Below, piece after piece: positions 47,157-54,886 of a stretch of DNA of 64,000 nucleotides. Numbering within the stretch: the first letter of the stretch is position 1; each line of letters starts with the position of its first letter. A program made the position numbers and the translations under genes. Below the pieces are notes generated by a model that had not been told where the DNA came from, ran no database searches, and saw nothing but the letters and a program-made list of their open reading frames with translations. The stretch is from Aurantiacibacter aquimixticola (GTDB lineage Bacteria > Pseudomonadota > Alphaproteobacteria > Sphingomonadales > Sphingomonadaceae), in the NCBI RefSeq assembly GCF_003605475.1, contig NZ_RAHX01000001.1, positions 1 to 64,000 on the forward strand, in the 5' to 3' direction.

Positions 47157-47936
47157 ATGCGCCAATTGCCGCTCTTCCATACGATCGCCGGACAGCCGGT
47201 GATCGTGCTTGGCGCGGGCGAGATGGCGGAACCCAAGCGCCGACTGGTCGAGCGCGCGGGCGGGCGCGTCGTCGCGGAGCTGCAGGAGGGCCTGGACGAA
47301 GGCGCGCGCCTGGCCTTCGTCGCTCACGATGATGCCGCCATGTGCGAAGCCGATGCCATCCGCCTGCGCTGTGCAGGCCTGCTCGTCAACGTCGTGGACC
47401 GACCCGAATTGTGCGATTTCACGACCCCCAGCATCCTCGATCGCACGCCTGTGCTCGTCGCAGTGGGCACGGGCGGCGCGTCCGCCGGTCTGGCCAAGCA
47501 GTTGCGCTTGCGACTGGAGCGTCTGCTACCGGCTTCGCTCGGCACGCTGGCCGACAAGCTGTTTGCTGCACGCGATGCGATCCGAAATCGATTTCCCACA
47601 ATGCCGGAGCGTCGCCGGGCGCTGGATGCGGCACTCACCGAAGGGGGCTCGCTCGATCCCTTCGACGCAGATAGCGCAAACAGGATCGACGCCTGGCTCG
47701 CGGACGGGCAGACCACGCCCGAACAGGCGTTCGAATTCGTCCTTACCAGCGACGATCCTGACGACCTCACTCTGCGACAGGCCCGCTTGCTGGGAATTGC
47801 CGACACGGTCGTGAGCGATCCGGATATACCCGCCGCGATCATCGCCAGAGCACGGGCGGATGCCGAGCGCCTGACGCTGCCTGTGCCAGCGCCGCTGCCC
47901 CCAGGCGTCACGGTCATTCTGCAACGAAAATTGTAA
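47157..47936 (+). CDS. Precorrin-2 dehydrogenase (siroheme synthase N-terminal part)
   Basis: A 259-residue CysG-type protein. The N-terminal NAD domain (VIVLGAGEMAEPKRRLVERA) and the dimerisation part (CDFTTPSILDRTPVLVAVGT, LPASLGTLADKLFAARDAI) match bifunctional precorrin-2 dehydrogenase/ferrochelatase. The last 50 residues, DDLTLRQARLLGIADTVVSD and IIARARADAERL, look like the beginning of the C-terminal uroporphyrinogen methyltransferase domain of full CysG, which then stops. So it looks like a CysG that lost most of its methyltransferase half. Siroheme from it would serve sulfite or nitrite reductase, neither of which is in the window. Confidence 0.82.
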   Translation: MRQLPLFHTIAGQPVIVLGAGEMAEPKRRLVERAGGRVVAELQEGLDEGARLAFVAHDDAAMCEADAIRLRCAGLLVNVVDRPELCDFTTPSILDRTPVLVAVGTGGASAGLAKQLRLRLERLLPASLGTLADKLFAARDAIRNRFPTMPERRRALDAALTEGGSLDPFDADSANRIDAWLADGQTTPEQAFEFVLTSDDPDDLTLRQARLLGIADTVVSDPDIPAAIIARARADAERLTLPVPAPLPPGVTVILQRKL

Positions 47937-47953
47937 TTAACGCAACAATTACA
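47932..47953. promoter_or_regulatory. Inverted repeat before the peptide operon
   Basis: TGTAATT, eight bases (AACGCAAC), then AATTACA: a perfect 7-8-7 palindrome that overlaps the stop of the preceding gene and lies 81 bases before the peptide ATG. It is AT-rich in a GC-rich background and could be an operator for the following operon or a weak terminator. Confidence 0.4.
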
Positions 47954-48034
47954 GTGTTTTAATTTCCACCGTTATGTCGGTGAAGGCAGTCTTCATACGT
48001 CCGGAATTCTCCGGGCGGGACTATGGAGACGATT

Positions 48035-48205
48035 ATGAAACTTCCGAAGATCGATCTGGCGAGCCTGCCGGACCTTGGCAATCTGACCGGCATGTTCGGC
48101 AGCGGCCCGACCACGAGCAATCCGGGTCCCGGCCATGACGACACGATCATCATGCTCGCGACGCTCGTCTACGACAGCGCGCCGCCATCCCCCGGCCTGT
48201 TCTGA
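48035..48205 (+). CDS. 56-residue peptide, possible precursor
   Basis: A short gene, ATG at 48035 with GGAG six bases upstream. The product starts MKLPKIDLASLPDLGNLTGM, continues with a Gly/Pro/Ser/Thr-rich hinge (FGSGPTTSNPGPG), then HDDTIIMLATLVYD and ends SAPPSPGLF. It has no signal peptide and no clear membrane helix. A leader-like first half, a flexible middle and a Pro-rich C-terminal tail are what a modified-peptide precursor or a small structural partner would look like. The next gene begins 15 bases later, and the one after that overlaps it, so all three are one operon. I recognise no family. Confidence 0.6.
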   Translation: MKLPKIDLASLPDLGNLTGMFGSGPTTSNPGPGHDDTIIMLATLVYDSAPPSPGLF

Positions 48206-48220
48206 TCGCAGGGGCCATCG

Positions 48221-49189
48221 ATGGACGTACATCCCTTCATCGCGGCGCTGCGGAGCGACAGGGCTCCGCAGCGCCAGGCCCAGGCCGCGATGGATGCCGC
48301 GCGCCTCGCATGGCGCGAGGAACCCGGCGCGAGCGAGGCGATGGAGGATTTGCGTCGATATGGCGCAGGTGCGCCCATCGAGGCTTGCGCCACTCTCGAA
48401 AGCATATTCACTGCCGGAGATGAAGCTTCGCGATTGATGGGGCTGCTTTCGGAGCATTTCTGCGCCGCGATCGTAGCGAACCCTATCGGTCATCCGCCCT
48501 TTCGGAACGGGTTCGATGGCAATGCCGCTTCAATCCTGCTGGCGCGGTCCGGTCGGGCGCAACTGATGATACAGTCGCGCGATCCGGGCAGGTTCGACAT
48601 TGCGACCTACGCTTTCTCCGATGCCGTGCGCTACGATGCCGTCCTGGCTGGAAAGGCGACCGCGCGCCTCGTGCATGCCAGCCAGCTAACCGGACGGGCG
48701 CTGCGGTTCTCCACGCAGAAGCTCGATCTGGCTGGCGGGGGGCGCTTTGCCGTCGATCTCGCCACCGAGGCGCTGGTGGTGGATGAAGTGGAGCGGCGCC
48801 TCGTGACCCTTCGATTGCTGCGCGAAGACGCGGAGCCGCAGCCGAGCCGAGTGCACGATGCGGATACCGGCGCGCTGTTGCATCGCAGTGCCGCGCGCAT
48901 TGCCAGCAGTCGGCGAGAAGCGATCGTGGCCCTGCTCGGGCGCATGGGGAGAGCTGACGCCGCTCCGCAAATGGCGCAAATTGCACTTGGCGGGGAAGAC
49001 TCGTCGCTGCGCTGGCAGGCCCTGCGCGAGTGTATCGCGCTGGACACATCCTGCGGCTTCACCGCGCTCACGACAATCGCGCGGCGGGGCGACGATCCTC
49101 TTTGCGCCAATGCCGGAGCGCTGCGCGCGCAGCTGCTTGAAACGCACCCCGAACTGCTTGAGCTGGAGGCCAGCCAATGCCCCGTGTGA
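48221..49189 (+). CDS. Unrecognised protein with HEAT-like C-terminus, peptide operon
   Basis: A 322-residue soluble protein. Residues about 85-205 look beta-rich (AASILLARSGRAQLMIQSRD, TYAFSDAVRYDAVLAGKATA, EALVVDEVERRLVTLRLLR), reminiscent of a cupin-like fold. Residues about 230-315 are paired helices resembling HEAT repeats (EAIVALLGRMGRADAAPQMA, SLRWQALRECIALDTSCGF). No catalytic motif is certain. CAGGGG precedes the ATG. It shares its general plan with the next gene, which starts inside its last codons. Function unknown. Confidence 0.7.
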   Translation: MDVHPFIAALRSDRAPQRQAQAAMDAARLAWREEPGASEAMEDLRRYGAGAPIEACATLESIFTAGDEASRLMGLLSEHFCAAIVANPIGHPPFRNGFDGNAASILLARSGRAQLMIQSRDPGRFDIATYAFSDAVRYDAVLAGKATARLVHASQLTGRALRFSTQKLDLAGGGRFAVDLATEALVVDEVERRLVTLRLLREDAEPQPSRVHDADTGALLHRSAARIASSRREAIVALLGRMGRADAAPQMAQIALGGEDSSLRWQALRECIALDTSCGFTALTTIARRGDDPLCANAGALRAQLLETHPELLELEASQCPV

Positions 49190-50076
49190 TCCCAAACATC
49201 GATGATACAAGTTGCGAACTCGGCGACTGCATCGCCGCGCTCCATGAATTCGGTTTCCGCCCGGACGAGGAAGAGAGCCTGCTCCATGGCGCGAAGTGGT
49301 TGCGCAAGCTCGGCAACAATCGCGACTTTCTGGGCGACATTTTGGTCGAGGAATTGAAGCACGGCGTGTGCGCCGCCGAAGAGGCGAGCGATTACGGTCC
49401 GCAGGTCGTGATGCTGTCGACCCTCGGCAGCGAATTCTACATGCGCGCCAATTTCTGGCCGAGCGTGGACGAGCATATGTTTCGCGCAAGTGGTCAGGCC
49501 GCGTTTTCCTACGAAGTGCCGCATGATCACAATTTCGATTTTTTAACGCTCGGCTATTTCGGCCCAGGCTATGCGAGCGACTATTACGAATACGATTTCG
49601 AGGCGGTCGCAGGCGCAGTCGGTGAAAAGGCCGGATTGCGTTTCATCGAGCGATCCACGCTCGATCCGGGCAAGCTGATGCATTACCGCGCGCATCTGGA
49701 TGTGCACTCGCAGATGCCCCCGGACAGCCTCTCGGTCTCTATCAACATCATGCACGCAGGCGGTGCGCAAGGGTGGCTCGACCAATATCGCTTCGATATC
49801 GAGCGGGACGAGATTGCCGGCGTGATCAGCGCGGGCGGCACGGAGACTTTCCTGCGCATCGCCACGGGGCTCGGCGGGCCGGAAGCGCTGGATCTAGCGG
49901 AGCATTTCGCCAAGGCGCATCCCAGCGATCGCATGCGCCTGGTGGCGCTGGAAGCGCAGGCGGGCGTGCTCGACCCGGCGGAGCGTGACGCGCTGTGGCG
50001 GCGTGCGGAGAGTTCGGGCAGCAGGCTTGTGGCACGGGAAGCGACGCGAATGCGCCGCGAATTGGTCCACGCCTAA
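49177..50076 (+). CDS. Unrecognised cupin-like protein with HEAT-like C-terminus
   Basis: A 299-residue soluble protein. After an N-terminal helical part (about 1-90), YEVPHDHNFDFLTLGYFGPG carries a His-Asp-His cluster, followed by YASDYYEYDFEAVAG, MHYRAHLDVHSQMPPDSLSV and LDQYRFDIERDEIAGVIS. The spaced His residues and beta-rich text suggest a metal-binding cupin or 2-oxoglutarate oxygenase-like barrel. The last 75 residues are HEAT-like helices (ALDLAEHFAKAHPSDRMRLV). It overlaps the previous gene by 13 bases. An oxygenase acting on the 56-residue peptide is possible but unproven. Confidence 0.7.
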   Translation: MPRVIPNIDDTSCELGDCIAALHEFGFRPDEEESLLHGAKWLRKLGNNRDFLGDILVEELKHGVCAAEEASDYGPQVVMLSTLGSEFYMRANFWPSVDEHMFRASGQAAFSYEVPHDHNFDFLTLGYFGPGYASDYYEYDFEAVAGAVGEKAGLRFIERSTLDPGKLMHYRAHLDVHSQMPPDSLSVSINIMHAGGAQGWLDQYRFDIERDEIAGVISAGGTETFLRIATGLGGPEALDLAEHFAKAHPSDRMRLVALEAQAGVLDPAERDALWRRAESSGSRLVAREATRMRRELVHA

Positions 50077-50555
50077 AGGATGCCGCCTGCCAGCCGATCG
50101 ATCGCGCCCTGCAGAATGACGGCGGCCGCATGGCTGTCTATCCGCTCGGCACGTTTGGCCCGGCTCACATCCTGTGCGATCAGATCCCGCTCTGCGCTGG
50201 TGGTGGACCAGCGTTCATCCCACAGCAGCACCGGCAGGCCAAGCGCAAGAAGATTGCGTGCAAAGCTGCGGCTGGCCTGAGCGCGCGGACCGGCGCTGCC
50301 ATCCATGTTGAGCGGCAGGCCGATGACGATGCCCGCCACATTGCGAGCCGCTGCGATCTCTTCCAGTGCTGCCTTGTCGCGCGCAAATTTGCCCTTCGGG
50401 AGAGTCTTGCCCGCCGTTGCAAAGCTCCACCCGGCATCGCACAGCGCCATGCCGATGGTCTTGCTGCCAAGGTCGAGGCCCAGCAACACGCCGCCATTCG
50501 GAAGCGCGTCGCGAAAAGCTACGGCGTTTTCGGTCAGGACTGGTCGGCCGTCCAC
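50073..50555 (-). CDS. ruvX: Putative pre-16S rRNA nuclease / Holliday junction resolvase YqgF
   Basis: A 160-residue RNase H-fold nuclease. Acidic residues expected at the active site are present in LLGLDLGSKTIGMAL, LLWDERWSTTSAE and ERIDSHAAAVILQGAID, and GLPLNMDGS is the other conserved segment. YqgF trims the 5' end of 16S rRNA in enterobacteria. The best start is GTG 50555, which overlaps the DUF3089 gene by 22 bases. It is the last gene of the long minus-strand operon from pyrE, and its stop overlaps the cupin-like gene in CTAA. Confidence 0.9.
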   Translation of the reverse strand: MDGRPVLTENAVAFRDALPNGGVLLGLDLGSKTIGMALCDAGWSFATAGKTLPKGKFARDKAALEEIAAARNVAGIVIGLPLNMDGSAGPRAQASRSFARNLLALGLPVLLWDERWSTTSAERDLIAQDVSRAKRAERIDSHAAAVILQGAIDRLAGGIL

Positions 50556-51709
50556 GCGTTCACTCGCCGCACCACGTCTTCCTGAAGGTTCCGCCAGAAA
50601 AGCGGGATGTCGTAGACGTGGTAATTGTTGCCGGGCAGGACATATTGGCCCAGTTCCGGCGGATCGCCGATCAGGAGGATTCCGCTGTCCGAACAACGTG
50701 CGGGCACGGCATTCGGGACGAGCTCGCCCGTGCTGAGATCGGCTTCGGGAACCAATGTCCCAAGATTCTCCTCCATGCCGGCGTCTCCATTCAGCGTGCC
50801 GTTCAGCGGATTGACGCACAGGATCGGGCTTTCGCCGCGCGGCTGTCCGTCATTGCCGGGGATGGACGAGTAACGGCGCAGGAGCTGGCCGGGTTCGGCG
50901 GGCTCTGCAAAGCTGACGTAACTCATGATGCAGCTTGCCTGGTCCGCCGCTGCACAAGCGGGCAGGCCGAGGCTTGGCAGGTCATGCTCCACGCTGATCG
51001 GCCAGCCGATGGGATAGGCCATGGCGATGCGCGCTTGCAGTGGCTTTGCGTTCACGCGCTCCTGAAGCAGGCGGGTGACATGATAACCGCCCTGGCTGTG
51101 CCCAGCGATGACGATGGGCATGTCTTCGGGGATGGAGTCCAGGAAGAAATCGAAGGCCATTTCGATGTCGCGATAGGCCGCATCGATAGCCTGCGAGGCT
51201 TCGGGAGCGTCGGTGATGAAGGAGCCGAACGTTGCCTGGCGGTAACGCGGAACCCAGATCTCGCTCGCCCGGTTAAACGCGCTGGCCAGTCCGCGAACCA
51301 TCAGCCTTGCGCGGTTCTGCGATTCCGCATCGTCCAGCGTGGCGTTCCAGCTGTTGCGATCGTAGAAGCTTGTGGGGTGAACGAAGAAGACCGCAAAGCG
51401 CGCGTCTTCCTCACCACCATCGGTGACCGCAGTCTGATTGGCGGGCGGGACGCCTTCTCCCTGCGCACCGGCTTCTTCCGCAAAGTCCGGCTGCCATCGC
51501 GCCGGATCGTTCTGCGCGCCTTTGCCCGGGCGGCTGAACCACATATCCGGGTCCTGATAGGCGTTCGACGCTAGCGGATCCTGCTCGACAAATTCGGCAT
51601 CGGGGACGAAGGTGATCTCGGTCAGCTCGTCGCCATAGACGCGCAGGGCGAACAGCGCGCCGATCACGATCACCACGAGGATCGTGATGATATAGAGAAA
51701 CTTACGCAA
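50534..51709 (-). CDS. DUF3089 alpha/beta hydrolase
   Basis: A 391-residue protein with an N-terminal membrane anchor (FLYIITILVVIVIGALFAL) and an alpha/beta hydrolase domain of the DUF3089 type. Seen: AVFFVHPTSFYDRNSWNA, the nucleophile elbow VIAGHSQGGYHV, SEIWVPRYRQATFGSF, and NNYHVYDIPLFWRNLQ at the end with the presumed catalytic His. It probably hydrolyses an ester on the periplasmic side of the membrane. The start is TTG 51709, overlapping the AI-2E gene stop by eight bases. Confidence 0.87.
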   Translation of the reverse strand: MRKFLYIITILVVIVIGALFALRVYGDELTEITFVPDAEFVEQDPLASNAYQDPDMWFSRPGKGAQNDPARWQPDFAEEAGAQGEGVPPANQTAVTDGGEEDARFAVFFVHPTSFYDRNSWNATLDDAESQNRARLMVRGLASAFNRASEIWVPRYRQATFGSFITDAPEASQAIDAAYRDIEMAFDFFLDSIPEDMPIVIAGHSQGGYHVTRLLQERVNAKPLQARIAMAYPIGWPISVEHDLPSLGLPACAAADQASCIMSYVSFAEPAEPGQLLRRYSSIPGNDGQPRGESPILCVNPLNGTLNGDAGMEENLGTLVPEADLSTGELVPNAVPARCSDSGILLIGDPPELGQYVLPGNNYHVYDIPLFWRNLQEDVVRRVNAWTADQS

Positions 51710-52820
51710 TCTTGGTCTCCGGTCGGTTGGTCACGCCATTTGCCTCGTCTTCTGCGTCCTTGGCTCGGGCGCGATGCTCCAGCGCCACCTTGATCATGGC
51801 GAGCAGCGGATCGGCGAGGAACAGGCCGAGAATGCCGAACAATATGCCCATGATCAGCTGGAATGCGAGCACGAGGGCGGGGGCCAGATCTACCGTCTTC
51901 TTTGCGATCATGGGAATGACGAGATAGCCATCGATATTCTGGACGAGGAAATAGACGACGATCGTGTAGATGCCCATCTGCGTGCCGCCGGAGAAGCCAA
52001 CGAGCACCATTAGCACGCCGGAAATGATCGCTCCGATATTGGGGACGAAGGCAAGAAGGCCGGTCAGTATGGCCAGCAGCGCGGCCATCGGGATCACGTC
52101 TCCCGTCACCCACCCATAGGCCATCAGCATGATGTAGGTGAAAATGCCCTCGAAGGTCATGCCCACCAGCCGACCGGCCATCAGCCGCCGCATCGCCGTG
52201 CCCATCCGTGCGAGCAACTCATTGAGGTCGCCGCGGCGCGTGCGCGGGACCATCCAGCGAACACCGCGCTCGTAGAGACGTGGCTCCGCTGCCAGATAGA
52301 TGCCGATGATTACGATGAGCGCCACCGTGGTGAGGCCACCGATGGCGCCGCCGATTGCACGGCTGATCGCGCCCGCGCCGCTTGCCAGCTGGCTTGCCAA
52401 TCCCTGCACGTCCGCCTGGCTGATCGCGAAGCCCTGTTCGCGCAGCCAGCCGATGGTTTGACCGATCTGACGATTGATGATGTCGGGAAATTCGGCGGCC
52501 TGCTGCGATATCTGCGAACCGGCGAAGAAGCCCAGCCAGACAAGAAAGGCGGCAACGGCGAGCAAGACGATGGAGACGCGCCATCCCCGCGCGATAGGCA
52601 AGGCCCGTCCAAGCAGTCGCGCCCCCCCATCGACCATGGCGGCGAACACCATCGCACCGAAAATGACGAGCAGGCTTTCCGAAATATAGACCGCCAGCGC
52701 GACCGCGCCGATCACGCAAACCCAGACGAATGCGCGCGCCGCTTCGAACCGCAATTCGGGCGTGGAAATCCGTGCCGGGCTGGCACCGATGTTTTCGTCG
52801 TCTTCCGCCGCGTCGCTCAT
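51702..52820 (-). CDS. AI-2E family transporter (TqsA/YdiK-like permease)
   Basis: A 372-residue inner membrane protein with about eight hydrophobic segments in the arrangement of the AI-2 exporter (AI-2E) family. Seen: VWVCVIGAVALAVYISESLL, a large soluble loop (about 95-160), FEGIFTYIMLMAYGWV, FVPNIGAIISGVLMVLVGF, and LVIPMIAKKTVDLAPALVLA. Members export small molecules or Na+; the name does not prove autoinducer transport. ATG 52820 overlaps the lepB stop by four bases. Confidence 0.87.
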   Translation of the reverse strand: MSDAAEDDENIGASPARISTPELRFEAARAFVWVCVIGAVALAVYISESLLVIFGAMVFAAMVDGGARLLGRALPIARGWRVSIVLLAVAAFLVWLGFFAGSQISQQAAEFPDIINRQIGQTIGWLREQGFAISQADVQGLASQLASGAGAISRAIGGAIGGLTTVALIVIIGIYLAAEPRLYERGVRWMVPRTRRGDLNELLARMGTAMRRLMAGRLVGMTFEGIFTYIMLMAYGWVTGDVIPMAALLAILTGLLAFVPNIGAIISGVLMVLVGFSGGTQMGIYTIVVYFLVQNIDGYLVIPMIAKKTVDLAPALVLAFQLIMGILFGILGLFLADPLLAMIKVALEHRARAKDAEDEANGVTNRPETKIA

Positions 52821-53704
52821 TCGGAACCCTCTCCCCTGCGCTCGGGGCGCAAGCTGTCCCATGCGCGGCCCTCGCGCAAGGCTCCCCACCAGCTGAGGGG
52901 GTTGTAAGTCGCCGATCCGTCGAGCGAGAAGGTGACGAATTCCGCTCGCCCGCCGATATCGGTAATCGGCACTGGGCCGCCAAGTCCGTTGCTGAACGGT
53001 GTTTCGGCGGACCATGCGGGCGCGCGGCTGTCGGACGAATGATCGCGATTGTCGCCCATCAGGAAAACGTGGCCGTCCGGCACGGTAACGGGCGGCATGT
53101 TGTCCAGTCGCTGCTCCATGTGGTCGATGATGAGATAGCTCGCGCCATTGGGCAGAGTTTCGCGATAGGTAGGTGGCTCATAGACGCGTGCCCCGTTCTC
53201 CAGCACGACCGCGTAGGGTTCGAATTCCGCGAGGCATTCGACAGGCTCGCCGAAAGCTCCCGAACAGATGTTGTCATGTTCGCTCGGCAATCGCACTGCG
53301 GGCTCCATGTCCTGCGGGACCGGCTCTCCGTTCAGGATGATCTGGCCGTCGACCAAAGCGATGGTATCGCCGGGCAGGGCGACGACGCGCTTGATGTAAT
53401 CCTCATCGCTGCTGGGCGGCACCGCGATCACGATATCGCCATATTCGGGCGTTGCTGGCGCTATGCGCCAGTCGCCGCGCGGCAGCACATGGAAGCTCGC
53501 CGAGACCCAGCTCCAGCCATAGGGATATTTGCTGACCACCAGCCGGTCCCCCACCATCATGTTCGGCACCATGCTGGCGCTGGGGATGTAAAACGGCTTG
53601 GCGATGAAGGTGTGGAAGGCGAGCACGGCGAGCAGCATCAGTGCCAGCCAGCGTATCTCCGCCCACCAGTCGATCGGCTTCCTGTCTGCATCGCCCTTCG
53701 CCAT
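52817..53704 (-). CDS. lepB: Signal peptidase I
   Basis: A 295-residue membrane-bound serine protease that cleaves Sec and Tat signal peptides. One N-terminal membrane helix (about 18-36) precedes box B, YIPSASMVPNMMVGD, with nucleophile Ser44; Lys105 in DYIKRVVALPGD is the general base; FLMGDNRDHSSDSR is box E. A periplasmic insert of about 90 residues (with two Cys in CSGAFGEPVEC) lies between. ATG 53704 shares its A with the acpS stop (TGATG). Confidence 0.95.
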   Translation of the reverse strand: MAKGDADRKPIDWWAEIRWLALMLLAVLAFHTFIAKPFYIPSASMVPNMMVGDRLVVSKYPYGWSWVSASFHVLPRGDWRIAPATPEYGDIVIAVPPSSDEDYIKRVVALPGDTIALVDGQIILNGEPVPQDMEPAVRLPSEHDNICSGAFGEPVECLAEFEPYAVVLENGARVYEPPTYRETLPNGASYLIIDHMEQRLDNMPPVTVPDGHVFLMGDNRDHSSDSRAPAWSAETPFSNGLGGPVPITDIGGRAEFVTFSLDGSATYNPLSWWGALREGRAWDSLRPERRGEGSE

Positions 53705-54108
53705 CAGCGGACCGGCTTCGCTTCCAGGATCACGAAGGCCTGCGCCCAGGGATGGTCGTCGGTAAGCGTGAGATGCACGACCACTTCGTGTCCATCGGGT
53801 GTGAGTTCCGCCAGCCTTGCCGCCGCACCGCCCGTCAAGGCAAGCGTAGGCGCGCCCGATGGCGCGTTGACCACGCCGATATCCTTCATGAAAACGCCGC
53901 GCTTGAACCCGGTGCCGACCGCCTTGGAGAAGGCTTCCTTGGCGGCGAAGCGCTTGGCGTAAGTGCCTGCCTGCGTGTGCGGACGGCGCGCGGCCTTGGC
54001 GTTCTCGATATCGGTGAAGCTGCGCTGGCGAAAGCGATCGCCCCATCGCTCCAGCGAATTCTGGATCCGCTCGATATTGCAGAGGTCAGAGCCGAGGCCG
54101 ATGATCAC
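53704..54108 (-). CDS. acpS: Holo-[acyl-carrier-protein] synthase
   Basis: A 134-residue phosphopantetheinyl transferase that activates acyl carrier protein for fatty acid synthesis. Asp8 in [14 protein letters not shown] and Glu in [17 protein letters not shown] bind the Mg2+ of coenzyme [18 protein letters not shown] is the conserved last strand. Its start overlaps pdxJ by four bases and its stop the lepB ATG by one base. Confidence 0.95.
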   Translation of the reverse strand: MIIGLGSDLCNIERIQNSLERWGDRFRQRSFTDIENAKAARRPHTQAGTYAKRFAAKEAFSKAVGTGFKRGVFMKDIGVVNAPSGAPTLALTGGAAARLAELTPDGHEVVVHLTLTDDHPWAQAFVILEAKPVR

Positions 54109-54860
54109 CGCGCCAGATCCATCAGTTCGCGCATCTTCAGCACGGCGGGCTCCAGCCCGTCGAAGATCGCCTCGCCGATCAGGTAATGCCCGATATTCAG
54201 CTCGGCGAGCTGCGGGATGGCGGCAATGGGCTGGACGTTGTCATAGGTGAGGCCATGTCCCGCATGCGGCTCGACCCCGTTCTTCGCGGCGAGCGCGGCC
54301 ATGTCGGCGATGCGCTTCAACTCGCTGGCGACCCGCTCGGCATCGCCATCGAGCCCGGCATGCGCATACTCCCCTGTGTGAAATTCCACCACCGGTACGC
54401 CCAGGCGCAAGGCGGCATCGAGCTGTCGGTCGGCAGCCTCGATGAATAGCGAAACGCGGATACCTGCGTCTTGCAACGGGCCAACGATGGACGTTAGTGT
54501 GTTGTGCAATCCGGCTGCATCGAGCCCACCTTCAGTGGTCCGCTCCTCGCGCTTTTCCGGCACGATGCAGGCGGCGTGCGGCCTGTGGCGCAGTGCTATT
54601 GCGAGCATTTCCTCGGTCGCTGCCATTTCGAGATTCAGCGGCAGATCGGTCGCATCCTGGATACGCTTGAGGTCGTCGTCGCGAATGTGGCGCCGGTCCT
54701 CGCGAAGGTGAGCCGTGATCCCGTCCCCGCCGCATTCGGCGACGATCTGCGCCGCGCGGACCGGATCGGGATGATCGCCACCACGGGCATTCCTGATCGT
54801 CGCAACGTGATCGATGTTCACACCCAGCCGGAGCGGATTTTTACGAGGTTGGTTCGCCAT
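54105..54860 (-). CDS. pdxJ: Pyridoxine 5'-phosphate synthase
   Basis: A 251-residue TIM-barrel enzyme that closes the pyridoxine ring from 1-deoxyxylulose 5-phosphate and 3-amino-2-oxopropyl phosphate. Seen: [24 protein letters not shown] (start and phosphate loop, residues about 9-32), [46 protein letters not shown] and [14 protein letters not shown]. All His and Glu of the active site appear kept. ATG 54860 gives [13 protein letters not shown]. It is followed directly by acpS, a widespread pairing. Confidence 0.96.
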   Translation of the reverse strand: MANQPRKNPLRLGVNIDHVATIRNARGGDHPDPVRAAQIVAECGGDGITAHLREDRRHIRDDDLKRIQDATDLPLNLEMAATEEMLAIALRHRPHAACIVPEKREERTTEGGLDAAGLHNTLTSIVGPLQDAGIRVSLFIEAADRQLDAALRLGVPVVEFHTGEYAHAGLDGDAERVASELKRIADMAALAAKNGVEPHAGHGLTYDNVQPIAAIPQLAELNIGHYLIGEAIFDGLEPAVLKMRELMDLAR

Positions 54861-54886
54861 GCCCGCGCCTCTATTCGCTTGGCCGT

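Noticed and set aside
51702..52820. Quorum-sensing exporter
   Set aside because: The AI-2E family name does not establish autoinducer transport, and no luxS or lsr gene is in the window.
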